Source of the DNA: an uncultured Ignavibacteriales bacterium
GTDB lineage: Bacteria; Bacteroidota; Ignavibacteria; Ignavibacteriales; Ignavibacteriaceae
Reading direction: 5' to 3'
Length of the DNA stretch: 6,738 nucleotides
NCBI GenBank assembly: GCA_913053915.1
Contig: CAJXGP010000116.1
Coordinates: forward strand, 1-6,738
Shown here piece after piece: positions 1 to 6,613 of this stretch. The stretch's first letter is position 1, and the number at the start of each line of letters is the position of its first letter. The notes under the pieces are model-generated. The model saw only the letters and a program-made list of their open reading frames with translations. It had not been told where the DNA came from and did no database searches. A program made the translations under genes and the position numbers.

Positions 1-49
1 TCTTTGCTGCTATATCCCTGGTTAATTTTAGTGAATTACAGTGTTGGTA

Positions 50-71
50 TTTTTAATAAGTTTTTAATAAG
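50..71. repeat. 11-bp perfect tandem duplication across the mfnB-like stop codon
   Basis: The unit TTTTTAATAAG occurs twice head to tail (50-60 and 61-71), and the next bases begin a third partial copy. The minus-strand gene ends inside it, at the TAA of 53-55. Because 11 is not a multiple of three, a single-copy version would change the protein end from KNLLKTY to KNLLKIPTL before its next stop. It looks like a recent slippage event and could vary in copy number between strains. Confidence 0.8.
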
Positions 72-778
72 TTTTTAACTATTGAGGTATTTACCTCCCC
101 AAACCTCGCTTCACCATTTACTTCCTCACAAGCAGCACCTCTAACACAAATAACATCAACACCTGTTTTCCATAAACCCGGTAATTCCTCTTTAGAAATA
201 CTACCCGCTAACCAAGCTTCTGCATTTATTTTATGTAAGGAATTTACAAACTTTTTTAATTCTTTGAGATTATAATAATCTAATAATCCTTTACCAATAC
301 CTTTATCATAAGTATCAATTAATAAACCATCACTCTTTATTTCTTTAACTAATTTTGGACCATCTTTTAAAGGATCAAAAGAAATCTGAAATCTTTCTTC
401 AGGAAAAACAGCAGGATAAACTTTCTTTTTGGGGAACCATTTTTTTATTGTACGGACTAAATTTCTTCCAAGATAAATTGCGGCTTTTAAGTCTAAACCG
501 GCAAATCCTAATTTAATATAATCTGCACCGGCTAATGCAACACCTAAAGCTGCTTGACAAGAATTACTTCTGATTCGTTGTTCTTCTCCAATATTTGTAG
601 AAATAGGAATTTTTTTGTAACCGTTTCTATTTAGTTTATTTCTAACTGCATTTATATTTAAGGGATACGGTGTGCCTAGTGCAGAACCGGGGTATTCTAC
701 ATCTGCAATTAATGCTCCACCTTTTACAGCTTCAAGAGCTTCTTTAGGACCCCTAACGCTTACTAATAATCTACCCAT
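53..778 (-). CDS. mfnB: MfnB-family protein, (5-formylfuran-3-yl)methyl phosphate synthase-like (DUF556)
   Basis: This 241-aa protein is full length for the MfnB/DUF556 TIM-barrel family. MfnB joins two glyceraldehyde-3-phosphate molecules into the furan phosphate that begins methanofuran synthesis in the cytoplasm. Visible family marks are the N-terminal LLVSVRGPKEALEA strand-helix, GGA at 20-22, ADYIKLG at 85-91, IDTYDK at 154-159, LAGSI at 190-194 and CVRGAAC at 211-217. Compared from memory with the Methanocaldococcus enzyme, K89 and K159 match catalytic lysines 85 and 155. The Schiff-base lysine 27 (DVKNP in that enzyme) is replaced by E28 in DVEYPGSALG. The loop after strand 3 (NIGEEQRIRSN) also differs. 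It may therefore be a distinct subfamily with altered chemistry. The ATG at 776-778 opens directly onto the conserved first strand, so the start is secure; no Shine-Dalgarno site is visible. Nothing else for methanofuran lies in the window. The family is confident, the exact reaction is not. Confidence 0.85.
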   Translation of the reverse strand: MGRLLVSVRGPKEALEAVKGGALIADVEYPGSALGTPYPLNINAVRNKLNRNGYKKIPISTNIGEEQRIRSNSCQAALGVALAGADYIKLGFAGLDLKAAIYLGRNLVRTIKKWFPKKKVYPAVFPEERFQISFDPLKDGPKLVKEIKSDGLLIDTYDKGIGKGLLDYYNLKELKKFVNSLHKINAEAWLAGSISKEELPGLWKTGVDVICVRGAACEEVNGEARFGEVNTSIVKNLLKTY

Positions 779-798
779 AATTATAACACAAAGAATAT

Positions 799-815
799 TT
801 TAATTTGAAATTAAA
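799..815. promoter_or_regulatory. Perfect AT palindrome upstream of the mfnB-like gene
   Basis: TTTAATTT, a central G, then AAATTAAA: eight-base arms with perfect complementarity. It lies 20 bases before the mfnB-like ATG, where a promoter or operator would be expected. It could bind a dimeric repressor or simply be chance in AT-rich DNA. No matching second copy was found, although rloA has a different palindrome in a comparable position. Confidence 0.35.
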
Positions 816-921
816 TATAAAAAATATTTAGCAATGTTCTTTTGTATAAAAGTAAACTATAAATATTTATTTATCTGTACCTATGAGATACAAAAGTGTT
901 GCACCCAAGCCCAGCTTATTA

Positions 922-1039
922 CTAAGCCATTTGCTTTATTTTTTTATCTGCAGCCTCATAAACATATTTACGTAAATAATCAAAGGCTTCTTGAGGGTTA
1001 GTATATGCCTTTTACATAATCTACTATACCTCCTCCAAC
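922..1039 (-). pseudogene. Frameshifted 3' remnant of an unidentified gene
   Basis: On the minus strand one frame from 1039 reads VGGGIVDYVKGIY and stops at 998-1000. The frame offset by one base reads from 1011 as KAYTNPQEAFDYLRKYVYEA followed by ADKKIKQMA, and ends at 922-924. Removing one base in the AAAAGGC run near 1006-1012 would join them into one continuous, protein-like helical C-terminus. Three stop codons in a row (TAG TAA TAA, 924 down to 916) close the frame. Neither piece has a start codon, and a further upstream piece overlapping the hsdR end (INYYKKLEEV) lies in yet another frame. I do not recognise the family. The composition (Y, E, K, A-rich helix) looks coding, whereas the opposite strand does not. 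It could be what remains of a gene replaced when the island arrived, or a sequencing indel in a real small gene. The call rests on reading-frame appearance alone. Confidence 0.4.
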
Positions 1040-1055
1040 TTTTTATAATAATTTA

Positions 1056-4043
1056 TTACTCTACTTTGTTTATCTTATTATAAACTCTTTTCATCATCAA
1101 TTTTTGTACTAAAGCTCCGAATTCTTTATTGTCTAAAATTTTTTCAAATATTTCTTTGTTTTGGTCCATCCTTTCGACTAACTTGCTCAAAAATAAATCT
1201 TCAAAAGCGTATTTAAATGTATCTATTTTATTAACTTTTGCTTGTGTCTGCAAAGTTTCATCTTCAACTAATTCGGTTTCTATTTGATCAAAGAAAAGCT
1301 TATCAGCTTCCGTGAAGTCGGTACCAAATATTTTATTTAGTATATCTATTATTTCAGAAAGAGGTACTTTTATTTCTTTTTCTCGACTTATACCGGCTTC
1401 GGTTACTCCGTTAATTTCTCCAACCTGATCCTTTTCAAGTTCTATTAAGCCATCTGCTCTTATTTTCAAACGATAGTATTCTAATGATAATTCATCGTCT
1501 AAGTTTAATCTCCCTTTAATATTGTCTTTAGAAAGTTTTGTTAATAGGTGTCTTGCATAAGCATAAAATTTTTCAAATTCTATCTCTGTAAACGGCATAA
1601 CCTGAGCAAAGAAAGAATATAAATTTACCCAAGTTCGTAAGCTTTTCTTAAATGCATCTTTATCTTCTTTTTCTTTTAAATTATTAAATCTGTGTACGGC
1701 AGGGTCAATAAAAGAATATAAAAGTGCTTGCTCGCTTGGTTTTAAATCTGCACTTGATTTGAAATAAATTTTAGTAAATGAATCAATATCCGACTGCCAA
1801 TAAATTTGTTTTTCATCTAATTTATTTTTCAAATCATATAAATGATTTAACCGGGGTTCTTCTTTTACAGTAGTTATTTCATAATAGGGTTGGAATGATT
1901 CTAAAATAGTTTCACGATCATTATAAAAATCAAGTATGAAGGTATCTTCTTTACCCGGATAGATTCTGTTTAATCTTGAAAGTGCTTGGACTGCTCTTAC
2001 ACCCGAAAGTTTTTTATCAACAAACATTGTATGCAACAACGGCTGGTCAAATCCTGTCTGATATTTATCTGCAACTATTAAAATTCTATATTCATCTTTA
2101 TTAAAAACTTTAGGCAGTTCTTTTTCGCTATACCCGGTAAGCTGAGGTTCTGAGACTCCTGTCGGATAATCATCATCAATTACACTTTCGGAAAATGCAA
2201 CTAATACTTTAATTTTATTATAACCTTTTTCTTTAATATATTTTTGAAATTCATCATAATATCTTTTGGCATGCAAACGTGAGCCGGTTATAAGCATAGC
2301 TTTTGCTTTACCTCCAATTTTATTGGAAGTAACTCTATGGAAATGTTCAATTATGATTTCCGTTTTTTGTGAAAGGTTGTAAGTATGTAAAGAAACAAAG
2401 CGTCCGATAGCTCTTGCAGCTTTCTTTTTATTTAATTTAGGATCTTCTTCAATTGCTTTCGTAAGTTTAAAATATAAATTATAAGTGGTATAGTTCTGTA
2501 AAACATCTAAGATAAATCCTTCTTCTATTGCTTGCCTCATTGAATAAAGATGAAAAGGTGCAGGTTTGCCTTCGGAATTTTTTTGACCAAAGACTGCAAG
2601 TGTTTTGTATTTAGGTGTTGCAGTAAAAGCGAAAAATGAAATATTCGATTGTTTACCTCTTATTGCTGCAGATTTTTCAATTTGTTCGCGGATGAAATCT
2701 TCTTCATCATATTCAGTGGATTGTTCTTCGGTTTCTGCTTCTTCCAATGTTTTTGCCGATAAAACTTCTTTCATCTTTTTACTTGCTTCGCCGCCTTGCG
2801 AGCTATGAGCTTCATCAATTATTACTGCATATTTTCTATCAGGGACGTTACTTACTTTGTCAATTATAAACGGAAATTTTTGCAGGGTTGTAATAATTAT
2901 ATGTGAACCTTTGCCGATTGCTTCAGCAAGTTGAGTACTATCTTTATCAATTTTTTGAACAACACCGGTTTTATGTTCAAATTGATAAATTGTGTTTTGC
3001 AATTGTTGATCTAAAACAAGACGATCCGTAACAACGATAACACTGTTGAAAATTCGTTCATCTGTTTTGTTGTGCAAAGTTGAAAGACGATATGCAAGCC
3101 ACGCAATAGAATTACTTTTGCCGGAACCGGATGAATGTTGAATTAAATAATTTTTACCCACACCGGTTTTACGTGCATCATCGGTTAGTTTGCGGACAGA
3201 ATCCAATTGATGATAACGCGGGAAAATTATTTTTTCTTTTTTAAATACTCTTCCATCTATTATAATTTCTTCAGACTGCAGATGTATAAAACGTTGTATA
3301 ATATCCATCCAACTATCTTTTGAAAGAATATTTTCCCAAAGATATGAGGTTTTATACCCGCTGGAATTTGGAGGGTTTCCTTTACCGCTATTGAAACCCT
3401 TATTAAAGGGAAGCCATTTTGTGTTTTTACTATCAATTTTGGTTGTCATATAAACTTCGTCTTGATCTACAGCAAAATGAACCAAAGCTCTTTTTTTGAA
3501 TGCGAACAATAATTCACGATTGTCACGAGTGAAGGAATATTGGTTTTTTGCATTTTCAACTGTTTGTCCGGTGAAGAAATTTTTAAGTTCCAATGTTGCA
3601 ACGGGAATGCCGTTAAGAGAAATAACGAGGTCTACGGAATTTTTGTTTTTTGCACTATAATAAACTTGGCGTATTACCTTCAAACGATTCAGTTCATATA
3701 ATTTTATAGTTTCGGGGTTAAGTCCGGTTCCGGGTTTAAAGAATGCAAGTTTGAAATTAACACCGTAATCGGTAAAGCCATTACGGATAACGTCTAAGCT
3801 GCCACGTAAATCCATTTCTTTAATTAAACGTTGGATGACACGTTCATTAGTATCAGCGCTGTGAATTTCTGTGATTTTATTCCACTCTTCGGGTTGAGAT
3901 GTTTGGAGGAAGTCGATTACCTCATATTTGAACAATCCGAGTCCCGGGCTGTAATCGGGAGCATTGCCCTCTGTATATCCACCGTTTTCTATTAAAGATT
4001 GAATAATTGCGGATTCAAATGTTTGTTCGTTTGTAATGTTCAT
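1056..4043 (-). CDS. hsdR: Type I restriction enzyme, restriction/translocase subunit HsdR
   Basis: This 995-aa protein has the usual length and order of HsdR, the subunit that translocates DNA with ATP and cuts it when the HsdM2S complex meets an unmethylated site. The N-terminal PD-(D/E)xK nuclease shows D138 (SVDLV) and E152-L-K154 (LELKN), followed by Q168. The SF2 helicase motor follows: Walker A SGSGKS at 305-310 (K309), motif Ia VTDRLVLDQQ at 338-347, DEAH at 410-413, motif III FTATP at 473-477, motif V DKYQTGFDQP at 659-668 and motif VI QALSRLNR at 686-693. From about 730 on is the helical region and C-terminal domain expected to dock on HsdM. The ATG at 4041-4043 gives the typical MNxTNEQTFE opening; no Shine-Dalgarno site precedes it. 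All catalytic residues look intact. No hsdM or hsdS lies in the window, and 210 bases separate it from the next gene upstream, so it may have its own promoter. Confidence 0.96.
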   Translation of the reverse strand: MNITNEQTFESAIIQSLIENGGYTEGNAPDYSPGLGLFKYEVIDFLQTSQPEEWNKITEIHSADTNERVIQRLIKEMDLRGSLDVIRNGFTDYGVNFKLAFFKPGTGLNPETIKLYELNRLKVIRQVYYSAKNKNSVDLVISLNGIPVATLELKNFFTGQTVENAKNQYSFTRDNRELLFAFKKRALVHFAVDQDEVYMTTKIDSKNTKWLPFNKGFNSGKGNPPNSSGYKTSYLWENILSKDSWMDIIQRFIHLQSEEIIIDGRVFKKEKIIFPRYHQLDSVRKLTDDARKTGVGKNYLIQHSSGSGKSNSIAWLAYRLSTLHNKTDERIFNSVIVVTDRLVLDQQLQNTIYQFEHKTGVVQKIDKDSTQLAEAIGKGSHIIITTLQKFPFIIDKVSNVPDRKYAVIIDEAHSSQGGEASKKMKEVLSAKTLEEAETEEQSTEYDEEDFIREQIEKSAAIRGKQSNISFFAFTATPKYKTLAVFGQKNSEGKPAPFHLYSMRQAIEEGFILDVLQNYTTYNLYFKLTKAIEEDPKLNKKKAARAIGRFVSLHTYNLSQKTEIIIEHFHRVTSNKIGGKAKAMLITGSRLHAKRYYDEFQKYIKEKGYNKIKVLVAFSESVIDDDYPTGVSEPQLTGYSEKELPKVFNKDEYRILIVADKYQTGFDQPLLHTMFVDKKLSGVRAVQALSRLNRIYPGKEDTFILDFYNDRETILESFQPYYEITTVKEEPRLNHLYDLKNKLDEKQIYWQSDIDSFTKIYFKSSADLKPSEQALLYSFIDPAVHRFNNLKEKEDKDAFKKSLRTWVNLYSFFAQVMPFTEIEFEKFYAYARHLLTKLSKDNIKGRLNLDDELSLEYYRLKIRADGLIELEKDQVGEINGVTEAGISREKEIKVPLSEIIDILNKIFGTDFTEADKLFFDQIETELVEDETLQTQAKVNKIDTFKYAFEDLFLSKLVERMDQNKEIFEKILDNKEFGALVQKLMMKRVYNKINKVE

Positions 4044-4253
4044 TTTTTGTCTTATATCTATTTTTATCTAAATTGCTGTAATAATCTCGTATGAATTTTA
4101 TAATAACAACGTTATAAATTACATAAAGCATATATAAGATTTAATCATTCTAATTCTTATAACTCCTTTTATTTTAATAACTTAGTGTTAATTAAAATAT
4201 CTTTAAAGTGTCTTAAAACAAATCTCAGTTACATAAACAATACATAAAAAATA
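4044..4253. other. Non-coding spacer upstream of hsdR
   Basis: About 210 very AT-rich bases with no open frame of protein-like composition. The only structure I see is a weak ATAAC-AAC-GTTAT inverted repeat near 4104-4116. This gap breaks what would otherwise be a tight hsd-type operon and may house the hsdR promoter, though no clear -35/-10 pair is visible. Confidence 0.45.
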
Positions 4254-4625
4254 TTACAGCCAAAAAGGTATATATTTTGCATGCTTTCTTGATTTATTAT
4301 CCGGATCTTTTGGTTTAATTAGTCCGCAATTTATTGCATCGGAAATTACTTTGGATACCATTGGATAATTTTCAAGTTCTTCATTCCCAACCTTAAATGA
4401 TTTTGGATTAAAATCTGTGCCGACAATTTGATGGGTTTTATTCTCAATTCCCCAACATATATAAGCAAAAGGTTTATTATGCAAGGCAGCAGAATTAGAA
4501 AGTGCAGAAATATATTCACCAATTTCTTGTGGGTCTTTATTGTTTCCCTTAAATTCTACGACCTCATTTTCTGCCGGTAAATTTCTTAATTGTTCCAGCT
4601 TATTTTTTAATTCACTATCATTCAT
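4254..4625 (-). CDS. AlbA_2 (schlafen-like) domain protein with a large internal deletion
   Basis: Residues 20-86 are a recognisable start of the AlbA_2/'divergent AAA-4' family: EVVEFKGNN, DPQEIGEYISALSNSAALH, YICWGIENKTHQIVGT and the helix KVGNEELEN. Known members, usually several hundred residues long, are annotated as ATP-binding or putative regulators and are often found in or beside type I restriction loci. Here, right after NEELEN, the sequence becomes YPMVSKVISDAINCGLIKP and ends KYIPFWL, which resembles the extreme C-terminus of the long members (a short winged-helix-like tail ending in VPFW or similar). The central part, including the ATPase-like and most of the C-terminal region, appears to be missing, yet the frame is open from the ATG at 4623-4625 to the stop. 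I infer an in-frame internal deletion, leaving a protein unlikely to keep the original function. It sits 76 bases after rloB with no Shine-Dalgarno site. Confidence 0.75.
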   Translation of the reverse strand: MNDSELKNKLEQLRNLPAENEVVEFKGNNKDPQEIGEYISALSNSAALHNKPFAYICWGIENKTHQIVGTDFNPKSFKVGNEELENYPMVSKVISDAINCGLIKPKDPDNKSRKHAKYIPFWL

Positions 4626-4672
4626 TTCTAATAATCAGGTTAAATTATAAAACTCTTTAGTTAAAGTTATGC

Positions 4673-4693
4673 ATCCAACTCAAATTCACAATT
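4673..4693 (-). repeat. Dispersed AT repeat, copy 1
   Basis: Read on the minus strand, this 21-base stretch starts AATTGTGAATT and matches 17 of 21 positions of the copy at 6679-6699. It lies just after the rloB stop codon. It resembles decayed intergenic repeat units rather than anything coding, although low-complexity AT sequence may produce such matches by chance. Confidence 0.3.
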
Positions 4694-4701
4694 TCTCATT
4701 T

Positions 4702-5268
4702 TTACTTATTCCATTGTTTTTCCGCTTTAACCCGTTCAAGTTCTTCTATCAGTTTATAAATTGCCGATGATGGATTAATATAATCTTCAAAATTTTTTGC
4801 TCTTTTTACAGCTTCCAAAATATTACTATCAAGAATTCTTTCAAGCTCAGAATTCAGTTTACCCTTTTCGTAGTTTCTATTACGACCTTTTAAATCACGC
4901 TTACAATTTGCCGAATTGATATCTGCTCCTTGATTTCTATAGTGAAGTAAAAACCATAACTCGATTGAAGGATTGGAACCGAGCACAATTCCATTTCGTA
5001 TCGATTTCAATCTGGGAATAAATTCCGCAGCATCAAGATCATACATCAGATAATTTTTATCTGAATCCGTATAATCTTTTCCTTTCAAAAAGTTTTTTAT
5101 GTATTCATCGGAAATTTCCTGTCCTGTAACCTTTGTTTTAATCTCAATGGGCAAACGGTATTTTTGTCTTAAGAATTTTGAATATGCTTCCTCAGTTTCT
5201 CCTTCACAAAAAACAAAGTAAATAGGATTAATTCTTCTGCCATGAGATTTTCTATGCTTTCTACTCAT
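4702..5268 (-). CDS. rloB: RloB-family protein, TOPRIM-like partner of RloA
   Basis: The 188-aa product has the RloB layout: a basic N-terminus (MSRKHRKSHGRR), then FVFCEGETEE at 18-27, which supplies the TOPRIM-type glutamate (E22), an acidic pair in MYDLDAAEF at 75-83 (D77, D79), and the characteristic SNPSIELWFLLHY at 98-110. The second half is helical and charged, with no membrane segment or signal peptide. TOPRIM-type folds use such acidic residues to bind metal and cut or nick nucleic acid, so a nuclease effector role is likely but inferred. Its ATG (5266-5268) lies inside the end of rloA: ATGAGTAG holds the rloB start and the rloA stop, an 8-base overlap implying one transcript and coupled translation. 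RloB proteins were named as restriction-linked ORFs in type I loci, matching the hsdR nearby. The family call is confident; the biochemical role is not established by this sequence. Confidence 0.85.
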   Translation of the reverse strand: MSRKHRKSHGRRINPIYFVFCEGETEEAYSKFLRQKYRLPIEIKTKVTGQEISDEYIKNFLKGKDYTDSDKNYLMYDLDAAEFIPRLKSIRNGIVLGSNPSIELWFLLHYRNQGADINSANCKRDLKGRNRNYEKGKLNSELERILDSNILEAVKRAKNFEDYINPSSAIYKLIEELERVKAEKQWNK

Positions 5269-6517
5269 TTATCAATTCTTTAATATTTTCAATAGAGTCA
5301 TTTAAAAATGGAATTGCATCAAATCTGCCTTGCAGATATGCTTTTTCAACATCCATTGTATCTCTAAAATCACTGTAATCATAAAGAGAATATAAATCCG
5401 TAGAAGCATCGTCTTTTTTATTGACAAAGAATATTTGGTCTTTTCTTAATTTGTTCAAGTTAAGTAATTTAGTATTGTGAGTGGAATATATTAGCTGCGC
5501 TTGCCTGCTTGCATTAAATACTCCGATAATATATTCAATTATGCTGGTGTGCAGACTGCTTTCAATCTCATCTATAATTAAGATTTTATTGTTTTTAATA
5601 ATATCAAGTATTGTCAGCATCATAAAGAACAGCATTTTTGTACCGTCTGATTCTTCTGTATTAAAATCAAAAGGTGTTTTAGGGGAAAATTTATGATAAG
5701 CAGTGATTCTTAAAAACTCTTTTTCAACATCTTCAACAGACATCTGATTACTTATAAAATCAGTTTTATAATTTTTCACCTTATGTAATTCCTTTTTCAT
5801 TTTAATATCAATAATATCGCTATCAGCCATTTTTAAAGCTTGTAACAAAGGTTCTTTATTTTCTTTGAATAAAATTTCCACTGTGCGAGCATTGAAACCG
5901 ACATATCCTAGGATGAAAGTGTTATTAAAATAGTTAAATATTTCTTTTCCAACTGTTCTATCCATTTGGCTTGCACGGGAAATGTACAATGTTTTACGCG
6001 ATGTGTTTTCAGCCACATCCATCGGTCTTTTAATAACAGTACCAAAAGAATATATTTCTTTTTTGGTCTTACCTCGCTGTTCGTCTCTTGTAAAAATTTT
6101 AGCCCTACGCCCTTTGGGATAATAATACAAACTTTCGGTCATTATTTCTGTACGGGTCAAAGAAAAAGAATATTCATACTCTACATTATTGCTTACAAAA
6201 CGGATAAAATAAGTACTTGGCTTTTGGGGATAACCTTTAAATTTAAATGGTTGAAAATTAAAAACAGCATTTTCATTATGCATGTGTGAAGTAAATACCA
6301 TAGCATTACAAAAGCGAATAGCTCTAATAATATTGCTTTTCCCGGAAGCATTTGCCCCGTATAAAGCAACCGTTTTTAGTACTTTTGTTTTACCGAAATT
6401 AAACAGATTGTTTTTTAATGCTTTGGATTTCTGCGTATTGATATTTCCAGCTCTTAAATCAAGAGAGATTTCGTCTTTTATTGAATAAAAATTACTTAAG
6501 CGTATTTCTAAGACCAT
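5261..6517 (-). CDS. rloA: RloA-family ABC/OLD-type ATPase
   Basis: A 418-aa AAA_15/AAA_21 ATPase of the RloA type. It opens with MVLEIRLSNFYSIKDEISLD, the usual first strands of this family, then Walker A GANASGKS at 54-61 (K60, S61). Further on come an ABC-like signature ESDGTK at 289-294, Walker B KILIIDEIESSLH at 311-323 (D316, E317), and a switch histidine in YSTHN at 344-348 (H347). The tail YLQGRFDAIPFL at 394-404 is typical of these proteins. The middle (about 70-280) is the helical insertion between ATPase halves. All ATP-binding and hydrolysis residues are present. It probably acts as the sensor or motor of a two-protein system with RloB, encoded in the overlapping downstream frame. 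The ATG at 6515-6517 is fixed by the conserved N-terminus and has the window's only clear Shine-Dalgarno site. Its start follows a long non-coding leader, so it may head its own operon. Confidence 0.9.
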   Translation of the reverse strand: MVLEIRLSNFYSIKDEISLDLRAGNINTQKSKALKNNLFNFGKTKVLKTVALYGANASGKSNIIRAIRFCNAMVFTSHMHNENAVFNFQPFKFKGYPQKPSTYFIRFVSNNVEYEYSFSLTRTEIMTESLYYYPKGRRAKIFTRDEQRGKTKKEIYSFGTVIKRPMDVAENTSRKTLYISRASQMDRTVGKEIFNYFNNTFILGYVGFNARTVEILFKENKEPLLQALKMADSDIIDIKMKKELHKVKNYKTDFISNQMSVEDVEKEFLRITAYHKFSPKTPFDFNTEESDGTKMLFFMMLTILDIIKNNKILIIDEIESSLHTSIIEYIIGVFNASRQAQLIYSTHNTKLLNLNKLRKDQIFFVNKKDDASTDLYSLYDYSDFRDTMDVEKAYLQGRFDAIPFLNDSIENIKELINE

Positions 6518-6523
6518 TTCAAA

Positions 6524-6529
6524 TCCTTT
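6524..6529 (-). promoter_or_regulatory. Ribosome binding site of rloA
   Basis: AAAGGA on the minus strand, six bases before the rloA ATG. It stands out because none of the other genes has a clear Shine-Dalgarno site. Its first base belongs to the inverted repeat at 6529-6551, so folding or protein binding there could affect translation. Confidence 0.6.
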
Positions 6530-6551
6530 ATTTGTAATTTATTTACAAATA
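6529..6551. promoter_or_regulatory. Inverted repeat in the rloA leader (candidate operator or hairpin)
   Basis: TATTTGTAA, five bases, then TTACAAATA: nine-base perfect arms, located 11 bases upstream of the rloA ATG and touching its ribosome binding site. It could be an operator for a dimeric repressor, or an RNA hairpin limiting rloA translation. No transcription factor gene is in the window to pair with it. Confidence 0.45.
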
Positions 6552-6597
6552 TCGTAACTAAAACTCGAATATCCAAATTACAATTACTATATATAGC

Positions 6598-6609
6598 GCG
6601 GTAAACCGC
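6598..6609. repeat. Small GC-rich palindrome in the rloA leader
   Basis: GCGGTAAACCGC is a four-base-stem hairpin with a TAAA loop, or a five-base inverted repeat with a two-base centre. It is conspicuous because everything around it is almost purely A and T. No T-run follows on either strand, so it is not a standard terminator; a protein-binding site is possible. Confidence 0.3.
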
Positions 6610-6613
6610 AAAT

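Larger units (their letters stand above)
779..1055. other. Spacer between the mfnB-like gene and hsdR
   Basis: These 277 bases hold no intact gene. The part next to the mfnB-like gene (779-880) is very AT-rich and contains a perfect palindrome. A short richer stretch at 899-917 (TTGCACCCAAGCCCAGCTT) includes an AAGC-CCA-GCTT mini-palindrome. The part next to hsdR (922-1039) carries protein-like but frameshifted sequence on the minus strand. I see no convincing rho-independent terminator after hsdR, and no clear -35/-10 pair for the mfnB-like gene. Neither tRNA nor recognisable insertion sequence ends are present. Confidence 0.6.

Noticed and set aside
1..49. Minus-strand open frame after the mfnB-like stop (YQHCNSLKLTRDIAAK), and an opposing plus-strand open frame (SLLLYPWLILVNYSVG...) ending at 76-78
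   Set aside because: Both are short and cut by the window edge; neither has a visible start or a recognisable family, and they contradict each other.
780..785. Perfect TATAAT on the minus strand directly before the mfnB-like ATG
   Set aside because: A transcript from this -10 would start inside the gene, after the well-supported start codon, and no -35 at proper spacing is evident.
883..975. Plus-strand 30-codon ORF MRYKSVAPKP... with a hydrophobic stretch, signal-peptide-like
   Set aside because: No ribosome binding site, very short, and it lies opposite the more protein-like minus-strand remnant.
2605..2808. Plus-strand 67-codon open frame inside hsdR
   Set aside because: Antisense shadow of the HsdR motor region; composition does not look like a real protein.
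4668..4700. Ten-codon minus-strand ORF (MRNCEFELDA) between rloB and the AlbA_2 gene
   Set aside because: Too short, no ribosome binding site, and it coincides with the dispersed AT repeat.
5481..5696. Plus-strand open frame inside rloA
   Set aside because: Antisense shadow of the conserved Walker B and signature region; the same applies to the plus-strand frames at 5966-6289 and 6282-6488.
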